Part shown: one piece after another, positions 21,848 through 32,806 of the stretch
Layout of the letters: each line of letters starts with the position of its first letter
How positions within the stretch are numbered: position 1 is the stretch's first letter
NCBI GenBank assembly: GCA_024195585.1
Contig: SWBL01000121.1
Span: 62,001 to 126,000 of the forward strand
Length of the DNA stretch: 64,000 nucleotides
Direction: 5' to 3'
Source of the DNA: Aureobasidium sp. EXF-3400
Taxonomy: Eukaryota; Ascomycota; Dothideomycetes; Dothideales; Saccotheciaceae
Notes under the pieces: model-generated
Told to the model about the DNA's origin: nothing
The model's input: the letters and a program-made list of their open reading frames with translations, nothing else
Databases searched by the model: none
Position numbers and translations under genes: made by a program

Positions 21848-22956
21848 CTTTTGACAGAGCAGAGAGGTATAGGGCTTGAGAAGAAAAGAAAGGTGATATC
21901 TGATGATTCGGATGAAACAAACCGAGGGCTGTTACAATACTTATACCTTTGTCTACTGTACGAGCACTTGCCTGTATATCTTCGAGCCCTACTTGCACGA
22001 CCATTTGAGGTATACCACAATCGCTAGCAATATGCTCCTCCGCACTCGTCCGCAGTCAAAGATTGCGATTCATCACTGTCCGAGTGTCGTGATCGACGAG
22101 AGAGCTCCTGTAGGGGACCTTTCAGGACGATCATACAGGGCAGAACAGCTCAGGCCCTTGCTGCTAGTACCATGTTGATGCTCGTGCAGGCTTCATGAGC
22201 CTACCAAGCGCCAATTCTCAGGCACGGCGAGTCAATCGTCTCTAGGGCTTCGGTTGAATCGGTTCTATGGTTCAGGGCTTGATATCTCTAGGTTTGGTTA
22301 AAGTTGTGAAGCTTTCTATGTTTCGTACGTAGAAAGCTCGAGGACGTGTGTGGTGGGCTCTGAACGGACAAACTTGGCGAGCGTGGTGAAGAATTTGCCA
22401 GCCGTGCTTGCTGACTCTTCGTTCATGGGTGTTGATCTTGATCCACTGGTACGACGAGACATCCTGACCATATGGCAGGTACATGACATAGATGCATATT
22501 CAGCTCATGGAACAAATTTGAAGATGTCGGTGATGTTGGATAAGGAAGAAGGCACATGCAAGGTACAACGATAGCGGGTGGCTGCCGTTCCGTCAAAGCC
22601 GCAACTGTTTGTCAAAGCGTTTGTTAAACTTTCTACTCTAACTTGACAGCTAAACTATCGTAAAGAATGCCCTATAACACTGCCGTATGCAGTGGGAAGA
22701 CAGGGCTGCAACTTGCGAGTTGGTCCATCAAGAGAAACAAGGCACTAAGCTCAAAATAGCCTCATCCTGCCCTAGAAGCTGCTGCCACATGCAACACGTA
22801 TCACTGCTCGCTCAACAAGCCACAATAAGAACCCCGTAGCTTTTTGCAAATGAAGCCATCAATATCAAGCACACCCCTTGGAACGCCGTCAACACCAAAC
22901 CCCATGAACGCCTGGATATCATTCGAGGACGTCACAACGTAAAATATAGTAGGCCC
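21848..22956. other. Intergenic spacer
   Basis: About 1.1 kb between the 5' end of the bicupin gene and the 3' end of RAD21. No gene is supported. A small hairpin AGCTTTCTA / TAGAAAGCT with an 11-nt loop lies at 22310-22338; there is no T-tract or other sign of function. Confidence 0.55.
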
Positions 22957-24753
22957 TTAAATGGTGACAGCGACCTCAGGACGCTGACTTGCAATCTCGC
23001 CGCCAGCTCCCATCTCGGCCCAATCACCCCAAAGACCTCTCTTGCCGCGGATGCGGAGTGGAGCGCCCAACTCGTCTGAGCTTTGCTCCACCTTGACAGC
23101 GTCCTTTGTGCCGAGAACGAGGACTTCGAAGAACATCTTGGTGGCGTCTTGCTTGCTCGTGCGCTCCTCAGGGCAGAAGTCAGTGAAAAGGACGCTGCGT
23201 TGAGCGCGGACTGTGTCTGATGGCATCTCGCCGTCTTCGTCTGAGAAGCGTTCACGCAAGAGGTGGACAGCGTGCTTGGTGCCGAGCGAGACCGGGCCAG
23301 AATCGGCAGGGTGCAGAACAGGCATAGTAGTTTCATCGAAGGCAGGTGCTGGGGAGTAAGCCTCCATCTCCTCCTCCTGGACAGGCTCGATGATAGAAGG
23401 AATGTCCTCACCACCGAAAGCGGGAGCAAAGTCGTCAGCACCAAGTGTTGGGTCCTGGAGATCCTCGGGTGCGGGTGATGTGGCAGCTCCGAAAGCGTGA
23501 GCATCTTCCTCCTCCTCTGGGATCTCAATCTGGGGGAGACCACTGTCTCTCTTACGCTTGAGCTCGCCAGCTGTGCGCACAACCTCGAGAGACAACACAC
23601 CTCTCAACTCAGGAGCCCAGCCCATGCTACGGCCGTCACCCAGAATGCTGGAGACGAAACCGCCGTTCTTCTGCATCTCCATCAATGCGAGGAGAACAGG
23701 GTCTCTAGGAAGGAAGGTAGGGGCTTTAAGGATCTTGCTGCGATCCTCTTGTTGAGCGCGGATCTGAGAGTTTTGCAGTTCGGTGTTAAGATCAGCGGGG
23801 AGGACCTTACGACGCTTAGCACGCTGTTGTGCTTGGATCATGGTCTCGTCTTGTTCAATCTCGGTGGGCTGATGCTCGAGCTGGAAAGTCTGCTCAAGGT
23901 CACGCTCAACGCTGGAACGAACGGACGACAGTGGCGAGACACTATCACGCTCACGACGAACATCAGCGCGGTTCAAGGCGTCGAGGTTGCTCTCTTCAAT
24001 CTGGAGATCAAGACCACCCATCTCGATGTCGTCGTCGATGGGCAGAGGAGCCATCGAAACGTCCTTCTCGATGGTATCTTCGGCGCCGCCAATATCAAGA
24101 TCAATATCATCGGGGAGGAGCATGCTCTGGTCGTTCATTTCAGGGCGAGGGGCCTCCGCACGTCTACCAATTTCAATACTGATGTCTCCGGCGGCAGCAC
24201 CTTCGGTGATGTCGCCAATATCAAGGTCTATATCGTCGTCCTCGAGCTGGAGGGTCTGACTGGTATCGGCATGGGTGTTCATACTCTCGGGCAAAAGCTG
24301 GCTAGTGCCCCAATCCAGAAGTGTAGGGTCCTGACCAGGTCCGGGAGTGCTGTCGAGTAGCAACTCGTCGAGATCGGGCATTGGAGCGAAGAGATCCAGC
24401 TCTGTGATTGTGTCGGGAAGCACGAGGGCGGCAGGGTTTGCAATGTGCGATTGGTTGGAGGGAAGGTCGACATTTCCAGGACGGAAGGCGAGCTTGATCT
24501 TCATCAAGGCCTCATTGCAGTCGTCTAGCAGGTAGCGAGCCTTTCTGCTGTAGATACGGACGACACCGAGTAATAGCTGACCACTCAGGCGCAAAGCAAT
24601 GGGAGCTTGGTCATTCTTGATGATGGTGTGGACACTGCTTCCAATGTCGGACTGCAGGATGTTGTTCTTGGTCAATTTACGCTCGATGTTGGCAGCCAGC
24701 CAGACACGAGCAAGAGGGCCCGTCTTTGACAAGAGCGTCTCGGAATAAAACAT
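22957..24753 (-). CDS. RAD21: Cohesin kleisin subunit RAD21/SCC1
   Basis: An intronless gene of 598 codons. The N-terminus MFYSETLLSKTGPLARVWLAA is the universal kleisin start, and residues 1-100 form the SMC3-binding domain, including LRLSGQLLLGVVRIYSRKARYLL. The middle is acidic and disordered with a repeated DIDLDIG motif. The C-terminal end (about 500-590) has the SMC1-binding winged helix: a helix rich in Lys/Asp, then FFEVLVLGTKDAVKVEQ. A separase-like site SIEIGRR lies at residues 192-198, with Arg197 at P1, resembling the SxExGR sites of yeast Scc1. The protein closes the SMC1-SMC3 ring in the nucleus and holds sister chromatids together. The C-terminus extends some 20 residues past the winged helix. 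Confidence 0.95.
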   Translation of the reverse strand: MFYSETLLSKTGPLARVWLAANIERKLTKNNILQSDIGSSVHTIIKNDQAPIALRLSGQLLLGVVRIYSRKARYLLDDCNEALMKIKLAFRPGNVDLPSNQSHIANPAALVLPDTITELDLFAPMPDLDELLLDSTPGPGQDPTLLDWGTSQLLPESMNTHADTSQTLQLEDDDIDLDIGDITEGAAAGDISIEIGRRAEAPRPEMNDQSMLLPDDIDLDIGGAEDTIEKDVSMAPLPIDDDIEMGGLDLQIEESNLDALNRADVRRERDSVSPLSSVRSSVERDLEQTFQLEHQPTEIEQDETMIQAQQRAKRRKVLPADLNTELQNSQIRAQQEDRSKILKAPTFLPRDPVLLALMEMQKNGGFVSSILGDGRSMGWAPELRGVLSLEVVRTAGELKRKRDSGLPQIEIPEEEEDAHAFGAATSPAPEDLQDPTLGADDFAPAFGGEDIPSIIEPVQEEEMEAYSPAPAFDETTMPVLHPADSGPVSLGTKHAVHLLRERFSDEDGEMPSDTVRAQRSVLFTDFCPEERTSKQDATKMFFEVLVLGTKDAVKVEQSSDELGAPLRIRGKRGLWGDWAEMGAGGEIASQRPEVAVTI

Positions 24754-25631
24754 GGTGTGTGGTGTTGGATCTTGTGTGAAGAGAAGGCGTCGGTGTTGAC
24801 TGTGACGCGCAGCGACGCGTCTCGGGTTTGACTTTTGACTATCCGGCCTGTCGCAAGGCCACTACACACGCGGCGCAAGACTTTCAAGTTGATTTTCGGC
24901 GATCGCGTGGGTCAAAAAATGCGTCGGCGTGATTTGGGAGAGATGCAACAGGTGGCGCGTGTGGGTGGATAGAATGTCTGTGGTATGGGAGAGAGAGCAA
25001 GACCGGATCGCGGATTCGCGCGCTTCAGCAATCGTTGCTCCACCGACCAAGATTCGGTCACGTGCACTGTCTCTACCAGGCAGTGCTATTGGGCATCTCA
25101 TCAATGGCAGTCGGAGAATACATTGGATTTCGATAATAGTACGCTGTTATTGATGCTACTGCCTGTTCGTCAACCCAATAGAGCCATGTTTCTTGATGGG
25201 TTGATGGACCGGGAAATGAGGCGGGAATAAGGCTCGAGCTTGGTACGCATGCAGCTGTATCCTGCATTTGGCAACGCATGGCCGACGATATGGTTATTAC
25301 CAGGTTTGGTTGCAGATTACCATGCTTTACCATGAAGCAGCAGTGTAGCACACGCAAGCATTTGCTCAAACACAAGACCGAGCATCTCCTACTCGGATAA
25401 TAGACGACCAACAGTAGCAGAATCTCAGCGCCTTCTCCGCATTTGTCGAGTGGCTAGGCCACGTACCCTAGGCACTACTCGAGCGTTGGATTAATTGATC
25501 CTCCTAATTATTGCTATCCTCGACAAACTCGCACTCCCGCAACTCAGTTCAAGTGCCTGCCCCGTGTCCGGCTTCGACCTTGCCGTTCATCCCAGCGCAC
25601 CACGGCTCCATGTTGACGGTCGTCCATTGAC
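24754..25631. other. Divergent promoter region of RAD21 and PMR1
   Basis: About 880 bp. It holds an ACGCGT box at 24815-24820 close to RAD21 and a GC-rich repeat of CGCG-containing words. No gene is supported. Confidence 0.6.
24815..24820. promoter_or_regulatory. MCB-like (MluI cell-cycle box) element upstream of RAD21
   Basis: ACGCGT, the MBF binding core, lies 62 bp upstream of the RAD21 ATG, next to a second near-match (GACGCGC at 24804-24810). Budding-yeast MCD1/SCC1 is an MBF-regulated G1/S gene, so a conserved role is plausible but inferred. Confidence 0.5.
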
Positions 25632-28600
25632 ATGTCCCGTTCGTCCACCCCGGCGTTGCCCATGTACAATGCCTCGAGGCAGGATCTAGCACCCCCTGAG
25701 CAAGCTCGTCCAACTTTGACCCGACAAAGGACTCCGGTATTTACTTCACATCTTTCTTTGCTGTCCTCTTCGCCCTGATGGCCTCGAGTGCTCAACTACA
25801 CGAGTTGCGCCTCAACCCCTAAATGCCGCATAGTCGAGAATTGCTTGCTTCTAACACAATTTCTCATAGCAAACCGTCACAGCCAACCATGCAGTCCTCA
25901 CACCTCAGGAAACCGCTACGCGCCTCTCTACCTCGCTGACACATGGTCTGCAACCCAACGAAGCCGCCACACGTCTCCACAGCGATGGCCCGAACGAATT
26001 ACCTCATGAGGAACCTGAACCACTATGGCTGCGATTCGTCAAGCAGTTCCAAGAGACGCTGATACTGTTGCTTCTGGGATCGGCTGCCATTTCAGCAGTC
26101 ATGGGCAACTTCGAGGACGCCATCAGTATTGCTATTGCCGTCCTGATCGTTGTCACGGTCGCTTTCGTGCAGGAATACCGGTCAGAGAAATCTATGGAGG
26201 CCTTGAACTCTCTTGTGCCCCATTCTGCCCATGTGATTCGTAGTGCCGAGCGCAGACCCGACAACGACACTCTGGAGGAGGCTGAGAAGGTCTCGTTGAC
26301 TAATGCCGAAAAGGCATCCACGACTATTCCTGCTGGTCAATTGGTCGTCGGAGACCTCGTTCTATTCCACACTGGCGATCGCATTCCTGCCGACATCCGT
26401 ATTACTCGTGCCGCAGACCTCTCCATCGACGAGTCCAACCTGACTGGCGAAAATGAGCCCGTACACAAGTTTGCAGCAAGCATCACTGCTTCAAAAAGAG
26501 AAGGATATCCAAGCTCCCCTGTATACGCGTCCGAGGCTTCGGGTACTGTGGGTGCGGACCTCCGTTTGAATGAACAGAAAAATATTGCCTTCATGGGAAC
26601 ATTGGTTCGCTCAGGCTATGGACAGGGTATTGTCATTGGTACTGGAGGCGGCACCGAGTTCGGTGCCATCTCTGCTTCGTTGCAAGAGATTGAGAGCCCT
26701 CGTACACCCCTGCAACTTTCCATGGACAACCTCGGCAAGGAGCTCAGTTACATGTCCTTCGGAATCATCGCCTTCATTATGCTGATTGGCTTTATCCGCG
26801 GCAGACCATTCCTGGAATTGTTCCAGATCGGTGTTTCACTTGCCGTTGCTGCTATCCCTGAAGGTCTACCTATTATCGTCACCGTCACACTGGCTCTTGG
26901 CGTTCTTCGTATGTCAAAAAGACACGCGATCGTGCGTAGACTCCCAAGTGTGGAAACTCTGGGCTCGGTCAATGTCATTTGCAGCGACAAGACCGGAACT
27001 CTTACTATGAACCACATGACCGTCACCAAGATGTGGCACTTTGATGATGAGGCACCTGTAGATGTGGTTAAGGTACACGCAAAGGCTCCCTCGGATTCTG
27101 CTACACGCACCATTCTTCGCATTGGTAACATCGTCAACAACGGAAGATTGGGCTCCGAGTCTTCTTCTCACGCTACAGCAGCCTCGGCGGCCATTCTGTC
27201 CTCTACTATGGGAGGCGATTTGGCGAATGCAAAGAGTCGCTGGACAGGTCAGCCAACCGATGTAGCGCTACTGGATCTCTTGGATGCATTCGGTGAAGAC
27301 GATATCAGACAAAACATCGGAGATAGACGCAACGAAACACCATTCAGCTCAGAGCGCAAATGGATGGGAGTAGTCATTCACAACCCACTCGAATCCAATG
27401 GACCTGCAACGGCCTATATCAAGGGTGCTCTTGAGCGTGTTCTCAGTCGCTGCGATACCTATATGACTTCACAAGGACGCGAAGTTGTTCTGGACGAGCA
27501 GAGACGTCAGGAGGCATTGAAAGCAGCCGAAGACATGGCGCAAGATGGACTTCGCGTTCTTGGTTTGGCGAGCGGTTCTGTTCGTGAATCCAAGGATCGC
27601 CGCATCTCCCGTGGCACCTCTCCCAAGCCTGAGGGCTCTTCGTTGGCTGATGAAGATCATCTTTACACCGGACTTTGCTTTGCGGGTCTGGTGGGTATGA
27701 ACGATCCTCCTCGTAAGGGTGTGGATCGTTCTATTCGCCGTCTCATGGCTGGTGGAGTCAAGGTCATCATGATCACAGGTGATGCCGAGACCACCGCAGT
27801 CGCCATCGCCAAAAAGCTGGGCATGCCTATCAACATGTCATCAGCACTTGGCTCTCCGGTGTTGCGTGGTGACCAGCTGGATCAAATGAGTGACGAAGAG
27901 CTCGCTCAAGCAATCTCGCGCACATCTGTCTTTGCAAGAACGAGCCCAGACCACAAGATGAAGATCATCCGAGCACTGCAATCAAGGGGTGATGTCGTAG
28001 CCATGACAGGCGACGGTGTCAACGATGCACCAGCACTCAAAAAAGCAGACATTGGCATTGCAATGGGCAAACTCGGCACCGACGTGGCCAAAGAAGCCGC
28101 AGACATGATCCTCACAAACGACGACTTCAGCACTATCCTCGCCGCCATTGAAGAAGGCAAAGGTATTTTCCACAACATCCAGAACTTTTTGACTTTCCAA
28201 CTCAGCACATCCGCCGCTGCTTTGGGTCTTGTAATGCTGAGTAGTGCTTTCGGCTACAAGAACCCGCTTAACGCTATGCAAATTCTCTGGATCAATATTC
28301 TCATGGACGGTCCTCCTGCCCAGTCATTGGGTGTAGAGCCTGTGGATAAGACGATGCTGCAACTGCCGCCTCGCCCCCGTCACGCACGCGTCCTTACACC
28401 TCGCCTTATTCGCCGTGTACTTCAATCATCGCTGGTCATCATGGCAGGCACGCTATACACCTACATCTCAAATCTTTCAGACACAGACCTCGCATCTCAC
28501 GAAGTGTCACCTCGCGATACCACCCTTACCTTTACAGCTTTTGTGCTCTTCGACATGTTCAACGCCCTCACCTGCCGCAGCGCCACAAAATCGCTGCTGC

Positions 28601-28860
28601 TCGGCGAAATCAAGTTCACGGGGCATAAAGCCAATGCCATGTTTAACTATGCTGTAGCTGGCAGTTTGTTGGGTCAGGCTTTGGTCATTTATTTCCCGCC
28701 GCTGCAGGGTGTGTTCCAGACCGAGGCTCTTGGGTTTAGGGATCTGGTGGGTTTGGTGTTGTTGGCGAGTACGGTGTTTTGGGTTGATGAGGGGAGAAAG
28801 TGGTATGAAAGGAGAGTCGCTAAGGGCAATGTGCTTGGTGGATATAGCAGCAGGGTGTGA
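25632..28860 (+). CDS. PMR1: Golgi Ca2+/Mn2+ P-type ATPase PMR1
   Basis: A two-exon gene of 1031 codons: exon 1 25632-25736 ([19 protein letters not shown] start), intron 25737-25869 (133 bp, GTATTT...CATAG, branch TTCTAAC), exon 2 25870-28860. The donor is the least certain point. The N-terminal cation-ATPase domain contains [12 protein letters not shown] and the first helices. Then come the actuator TGEN, the TM4 motif IPEGLP, the phosphorylation motif SDKTGTLT with Asp408, and [10 protein letters not shown] in the hinge. TM6 reads [13 protein letters not shown] with Gln853, the residue pattern of PMR1/SPCA pumps that gives Mn2+ transport and distinguishes them from SERCA. It pumps Ca2+ and Mn2+ into the Golgi for glycosylation and secretion. 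Confidence 0.95.
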
Positions 28861-29057
28861 GAAGAAGCAAGTGGTGGGAAGAAGGATTGAATATGTGTAT
28901 ATTTCTAGAGATGGAGCGGTTTTCAATTATTTCAAGCTTTCTGTCGAAATAAGGTTGCATAGCAAAGGTGCAAGAGATAGAAAGGAATACAGAAGGAGTA
29001 CTTTTTTGTTTTCAACTTTTGGGTCACTATGTGGCATTATATACAGGTCTGGGTGAT

Positions 29058-30059
29058 CTATGCCTTGTCGGCAGGATACAAGATGCCGTTCTGCCTTCTT
29101 AGGTCAGAAGTAACGGATACAATGTCGTAACTCAATTGCTCGAGCTTAGCAGCAGCATCGACATCCTTGTTGTTGATGATGCGAGCAAATTCCTCGGCCT
29201 CTTCCTGCAAGTTCAGATCGGCCTTCTTCTCTGCCAACTCCTCGGTCTGCTTGGTCTTGCGGTCCCAGAGCTTTACGCTTGCAATATCGGTGACGGAGTT
29301 GAGACTGATGGTACCGTTCTCGCCGTAGATCTCTGTCGGTGCAAAGGATGTGAAGCACTTGCTTTGCTGGATCTGAACACCGAACTTCTCGTATTGCAGG
29401 ACGATAAAACCACCGGCATCGGCTCCAGTGTGGCAGATGAAGGGAGCGTATGTCTGCGACTTGGGCTTGCCGAACAAGGCAAGAGCGAAAGTGACAGGGT
29501 AAACACCCATGTCTACGAGAGAACCGCCTGACATTTCAAGACTGAAGATGTTGGGGGTCTCGCCAGCGAGAACATTGTTGTAGCGCGAGCTGTACATGGA
29601 AAAGTTGAGACTGGCACCGAAAATTGTGCCCAACTTCTTCTCGTCGAACAAGACACGGCGGAGGAGCTTGTAGTTGACTTCTTGGATGTGGCGGTAGGCT
29701 TCAATCAGGAAGACATTGTTTTCCTTTGCGATTTTGAAGAGGTCCTCGAGCTCGGCGAGGGTTGAGGTGGCGGGCTTTTCGAGGATGACATGCTTCTTTG
29801 CTTGGAGGATTGTCTTTGCTTGCGAGTAGTGGAGGGAGTTGGGCGAGGCAATGTAGACGGCGTCGAGGTTCGAGTCTTGGACCAGAGAGTCGATGGATGT
29901 GTAAAGGGTCTTGACGGAGAACTTGTCGGCGAAGGTGCGAGCGGATTCCACACTGCGAGAGTAAACAGCTGCAAGCTTCCATTGCTTGGTTGCTTGAGCG
30001 CATTGGATGAAAGACTCGGTGATCCAGTTGGTGCCGATGATGCCAAAGTTGAGAACCAT
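29058..30059 (-). CDS. Gfo/Idh/MocA-family NAD(P)-dependent oxidoreductase
   Basis: An intronless gene of 333 codons, convergent with PMR1 (198 bp between stops). The Rossmann fold opens with LNFGIIGTNWITESF (a GxxGxxxxS-like loop), followed by AVYSRS and DAVYIASPNSLHY. The family signature EKPA is at residues 94-97, where the Lys is the conserved active-site residue. The C-terminal sheet domain has SGGSLVDMGVYPV, with the Asp and Tyr typical of dimeric dihydrodiol dehydrogenase-like members. Length is typical (330-380). It probably oxidises or reduces a sugar or diol in the cytosol; substrate unknown. Confidence 0.9.
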   Translation of the reverse strand: MVLNFGIIGTNWITESFIQCAQATKQWKLAAVYSRSVESARTFADKFSVKTLYTSIDSLVQDSNLDAVYIASPNSLHYSQAKTILQAKKHVILEKPATSTLAELEDLFKIAKENNVFLIEAYRHIQEVNYKLLRRVLFDEKKLGTIFGASLNFSMYSSRYNNVLAGETPNIFSLEMSGGSLVDMGVYPVTFALALFGKPKSQTYAPFICHTGADAGGFIVLQYEKFGVQIQQSKCFTSFAPTEIYGENGTISLNSVTDIASVKLWDRKTKQTEELAEKKADLNLQEEAEEFARIINNKDVDAAAKLEQLSYDIVSVTSDLRRQNGILYPADKA

Positions 30060-30690
30060 GTTGACTGCTCTGTACTGTACTTAGTATACAAAGATAGATG
30101 TTGGACGAGTCAGAAATGTCAGATTGAATATGAGAAAGAAAAGACGGCTGCCCCTCAATCGTTGATCGTTGATGACCCGCGTGGCTGCGGGCTTGTACCT
30201 TCCTCTCCAGCGGAGCTCCAAGCAAATAGTGGGGTCGTTGCCTCCAATCTCCAAAAGCTCCTGGGAGTGCCATTACCTCTCTCCATGCCCGGAGTCGGCG
30301 GGCGGAGACAAGCACTCACGAGTCGGGCCGAGGAGTGCGGCGAGTCGTCCTTTCCCGAACGCCCCACCGTCATATTTGCTCGAGGCATGGATCTTCGAGA
30401 GACTCGAGAGGAGGGGTTCCGAATGGAGTCGAGAAGGAATTTACGCGTAGACACCCAAGAGACTGGCAAAATCTTGTCAATTCTGTGGACTTCCTTTTTC
30501 AAAACATCTTCACGAATGATTCGACCTATCACCCACCATGTTGCCGCCCATTAGTGACTGATCTACGCGCGCTTTTCTTTTGCATCTTCCTTTTCGCCTC
30601 TCGTTTGAGCACCACCCTCGCTTTGTCCCACCAACCGTACCACGTAATATCATAAGCCAGTCTGTACACAGACTCAACTAATCACCCATC
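30060..30690. other. Divergent spacer (oxidoreductase / unknown gene)
   Basis: About 630 bp serving as the likely promoter of both neighbours. Open frames here overlap each other and carry no motifs. Confidence 0.6.
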
Positions 30691-32642
30691 ATGTTTGGTG
30701 GTTTCGGTGCTGGTATGTTTGTCGTCTCGCAAGTCATCACATCCCTCGAGGCACGCTGGCGCACATGAGCTGTCTTGCGATCCGCCTAGCCAAGTCGACC
30801 AAGATGCATGCAACCATGGCATTCGGCGCGGCAGTCCCTGTCTACATACAGTCGCGTACTTGGCGCCTGGATGCCGATCGCCTTTCTGCACCTCTCAGAC
30901 CCTTCTTCTATACCACACGTGCTATTCTCCCACCGTCTGACTGTATGCGACACAGCGAGCAATTATGCCAGCTACATCGATCCCTTTAAAGAACGTCCCC
31001 AACCCGATCCCCCGACACATGTTGGTCTGCCCAACTATTCCAGACAAGAAGCTTTGAGAATCAGAGACTGGCACCATGAGTCCGACCGTCCTGATTTGCG
31101 CCGTGACTTTGTTCAGTCGCGTAGGGTCTCGGACATTACAGCAAAGTTCTACACCGATCTGAATGTTCGATTCGCGATACCCTGCCCAGTCGACCAGCTG
31201 GTTCCCACAGACCACGAAGGCCGACCGTACATGCCTTCCAGCGACGAAGCATTGAACCCTACCATGGCAGAAAATACCAACTACAACCAGGGCAACTTTG
31301 TCACCAGACTCGTCGAGCTGAAAACCGAGAATGACATTGCGTACCGTACTGTCACTCGCACAAATCTCCCCGAGGGCTTGAACAAGATTCGCCTGAGCGA
31401 CTTCCGCACATTCTTCACTGCTCTGCACAGCATGAGCGAGCATTGGGAAACAGATCTCGACGACTACTTTGTCTTGGATGATGATGGCAAGAGCGTTCGC
31501 GAAGAAGACCATCCACAATTCGCTGATCCGGACATGATGATTGACGTGCGCAATCTGGAGGAGCCTGAGGATCTTGACCTTCCTCCTCCCACGCCGCTGA
31601 CCTTCAACGAACTCATCGCAAGAGACCAGGAATCTCCGCCTCTCACAAAAATGATCACCAATGGCTCTGATGCCTCTTCGGACGATTTCTTGCGAGAGCT
31701 GTACCGTGGTAGACGCACCTCTACAGGTAGTAAGATGCCTTGGGTCTACCGCATGGACGTCATCAAGGGCTTCATGGAAGCAGCCGCCTTTCCCTTCCGT
31801 TGCAAGCTCGGTTCACCGCGCGTACATCCCACGTTACTGTTGAGTGGTGTACGCTTGCCTGTCAACTACCAGTCTTTCCTGGTGCACCGCGTGCCGAAAG
31901 AGAAGGAAAAGAGGCATCTGTTGCAGGGGCCGCTCATGGCGTCATATGTCCGGAAAGAGCTGGAAGACTTCGATTTTGGATCTGACGACGAGATCAGGGA
32001 CAAATTACGCCTTGACCAGCTGAAGGAGATTGGCAGTCTGTTGCACCTCGCGCAGGAGAGAAGACGACAAGGTCGTACGGAAAAGATTTGGGCAAAGCCG
32101 ACTCCTAAGAGCGGTAAATACTGGTTCAGCGAGATGGCATCTGATGCGGAAGAACCAGAAACGCCCGATATGGACGACGCTAGCGAACTCATTGCTGCAG
32201 CTCTGGGCAAGGAAGCTGCTGCCCACTTTGCAGGCAAAAGGAGAAAGAAGAGGCCGCAATACGAGACATGGAAAGCCATGGAACCGATGCGATCCTTCTG
32301 GGATCCTGGTGCCGATTATCAGGCCATTGGCAAGGATGAGGATAGCGAGTGGGATACGGTAAGCAGTAACCAGGATTGATCACGAAACATATGACTAACT
32401 GAATACCGCAGGTTTACGTGTTGTCAAGCATGTACTATCACGTCTCGATCCTCAAATTGCGAGTACACGGTGCTTACCTCGATTTTGTTGCCACTGGCAA
32501 CTTTCCAGAGACCATCCCGGAGGATAAGGACTGGTGTCATCCAGTGCTACAACGATCGAAATGGTTCGACCTATTCAACGTCAACGACAGGATAGAGGCA
32601 TTCCGATGCCTCTGGGGCATCATGTGCTACCTGACTCGATGA
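30691..32642 (+). CDS. Conserved fungal protein of unknown function (551 aa)
   Basis: A three-exon model: exon 1 30691-30712 (22 nt, MFGGFGA), intron 30713-30955 (243 bp, GTATGT...CACAG), exon 2 30956-32358, intron 32359-32411 (53 bp, GTAAGC...CGCAG), exon 3 32412-32642. The first join gives MFGGFGA-ASNYASYIDPF, and the second WDT-VYVLSSMYYHV. I do not recognise a domain. The protein is acidic in the middle, with a Pro-rich LPPPTPLTF turn and a basic KRRKKRPQYE patch near residue 450. The C-terminal exon is rich in aromatic residues (WFDLFNVNDRIEAFRCLWG) and looks folded. There is no signal peptide or membrane segment. High sequence complexity and clean splicing argue for a real gene; the function is unknown. 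Confidence 0.8.
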
Positions 32643-32806
32643 TACGAGATGATATTTACAGGAAAAATATGGGAGATGATTATGACAAAAAGGAGAAATA
32701 TGCCGAAGGCATCAAATACTATTATAGACAGGGGTAAAAAGGGTTGCATACGCACGACAAAGATAAAATCATGATTTATTCATTTTCAGCATCAGAATGC
32801 TCTATT

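Noticed and set aside
22310..22338. Hairpin AGCTTTCTA / TAGAAAGCT as a terminator or structured RNA
   Set aside because: Short stem, 11-nt loop and no link to a transcript end; polymerase II genes do not use such terminators.
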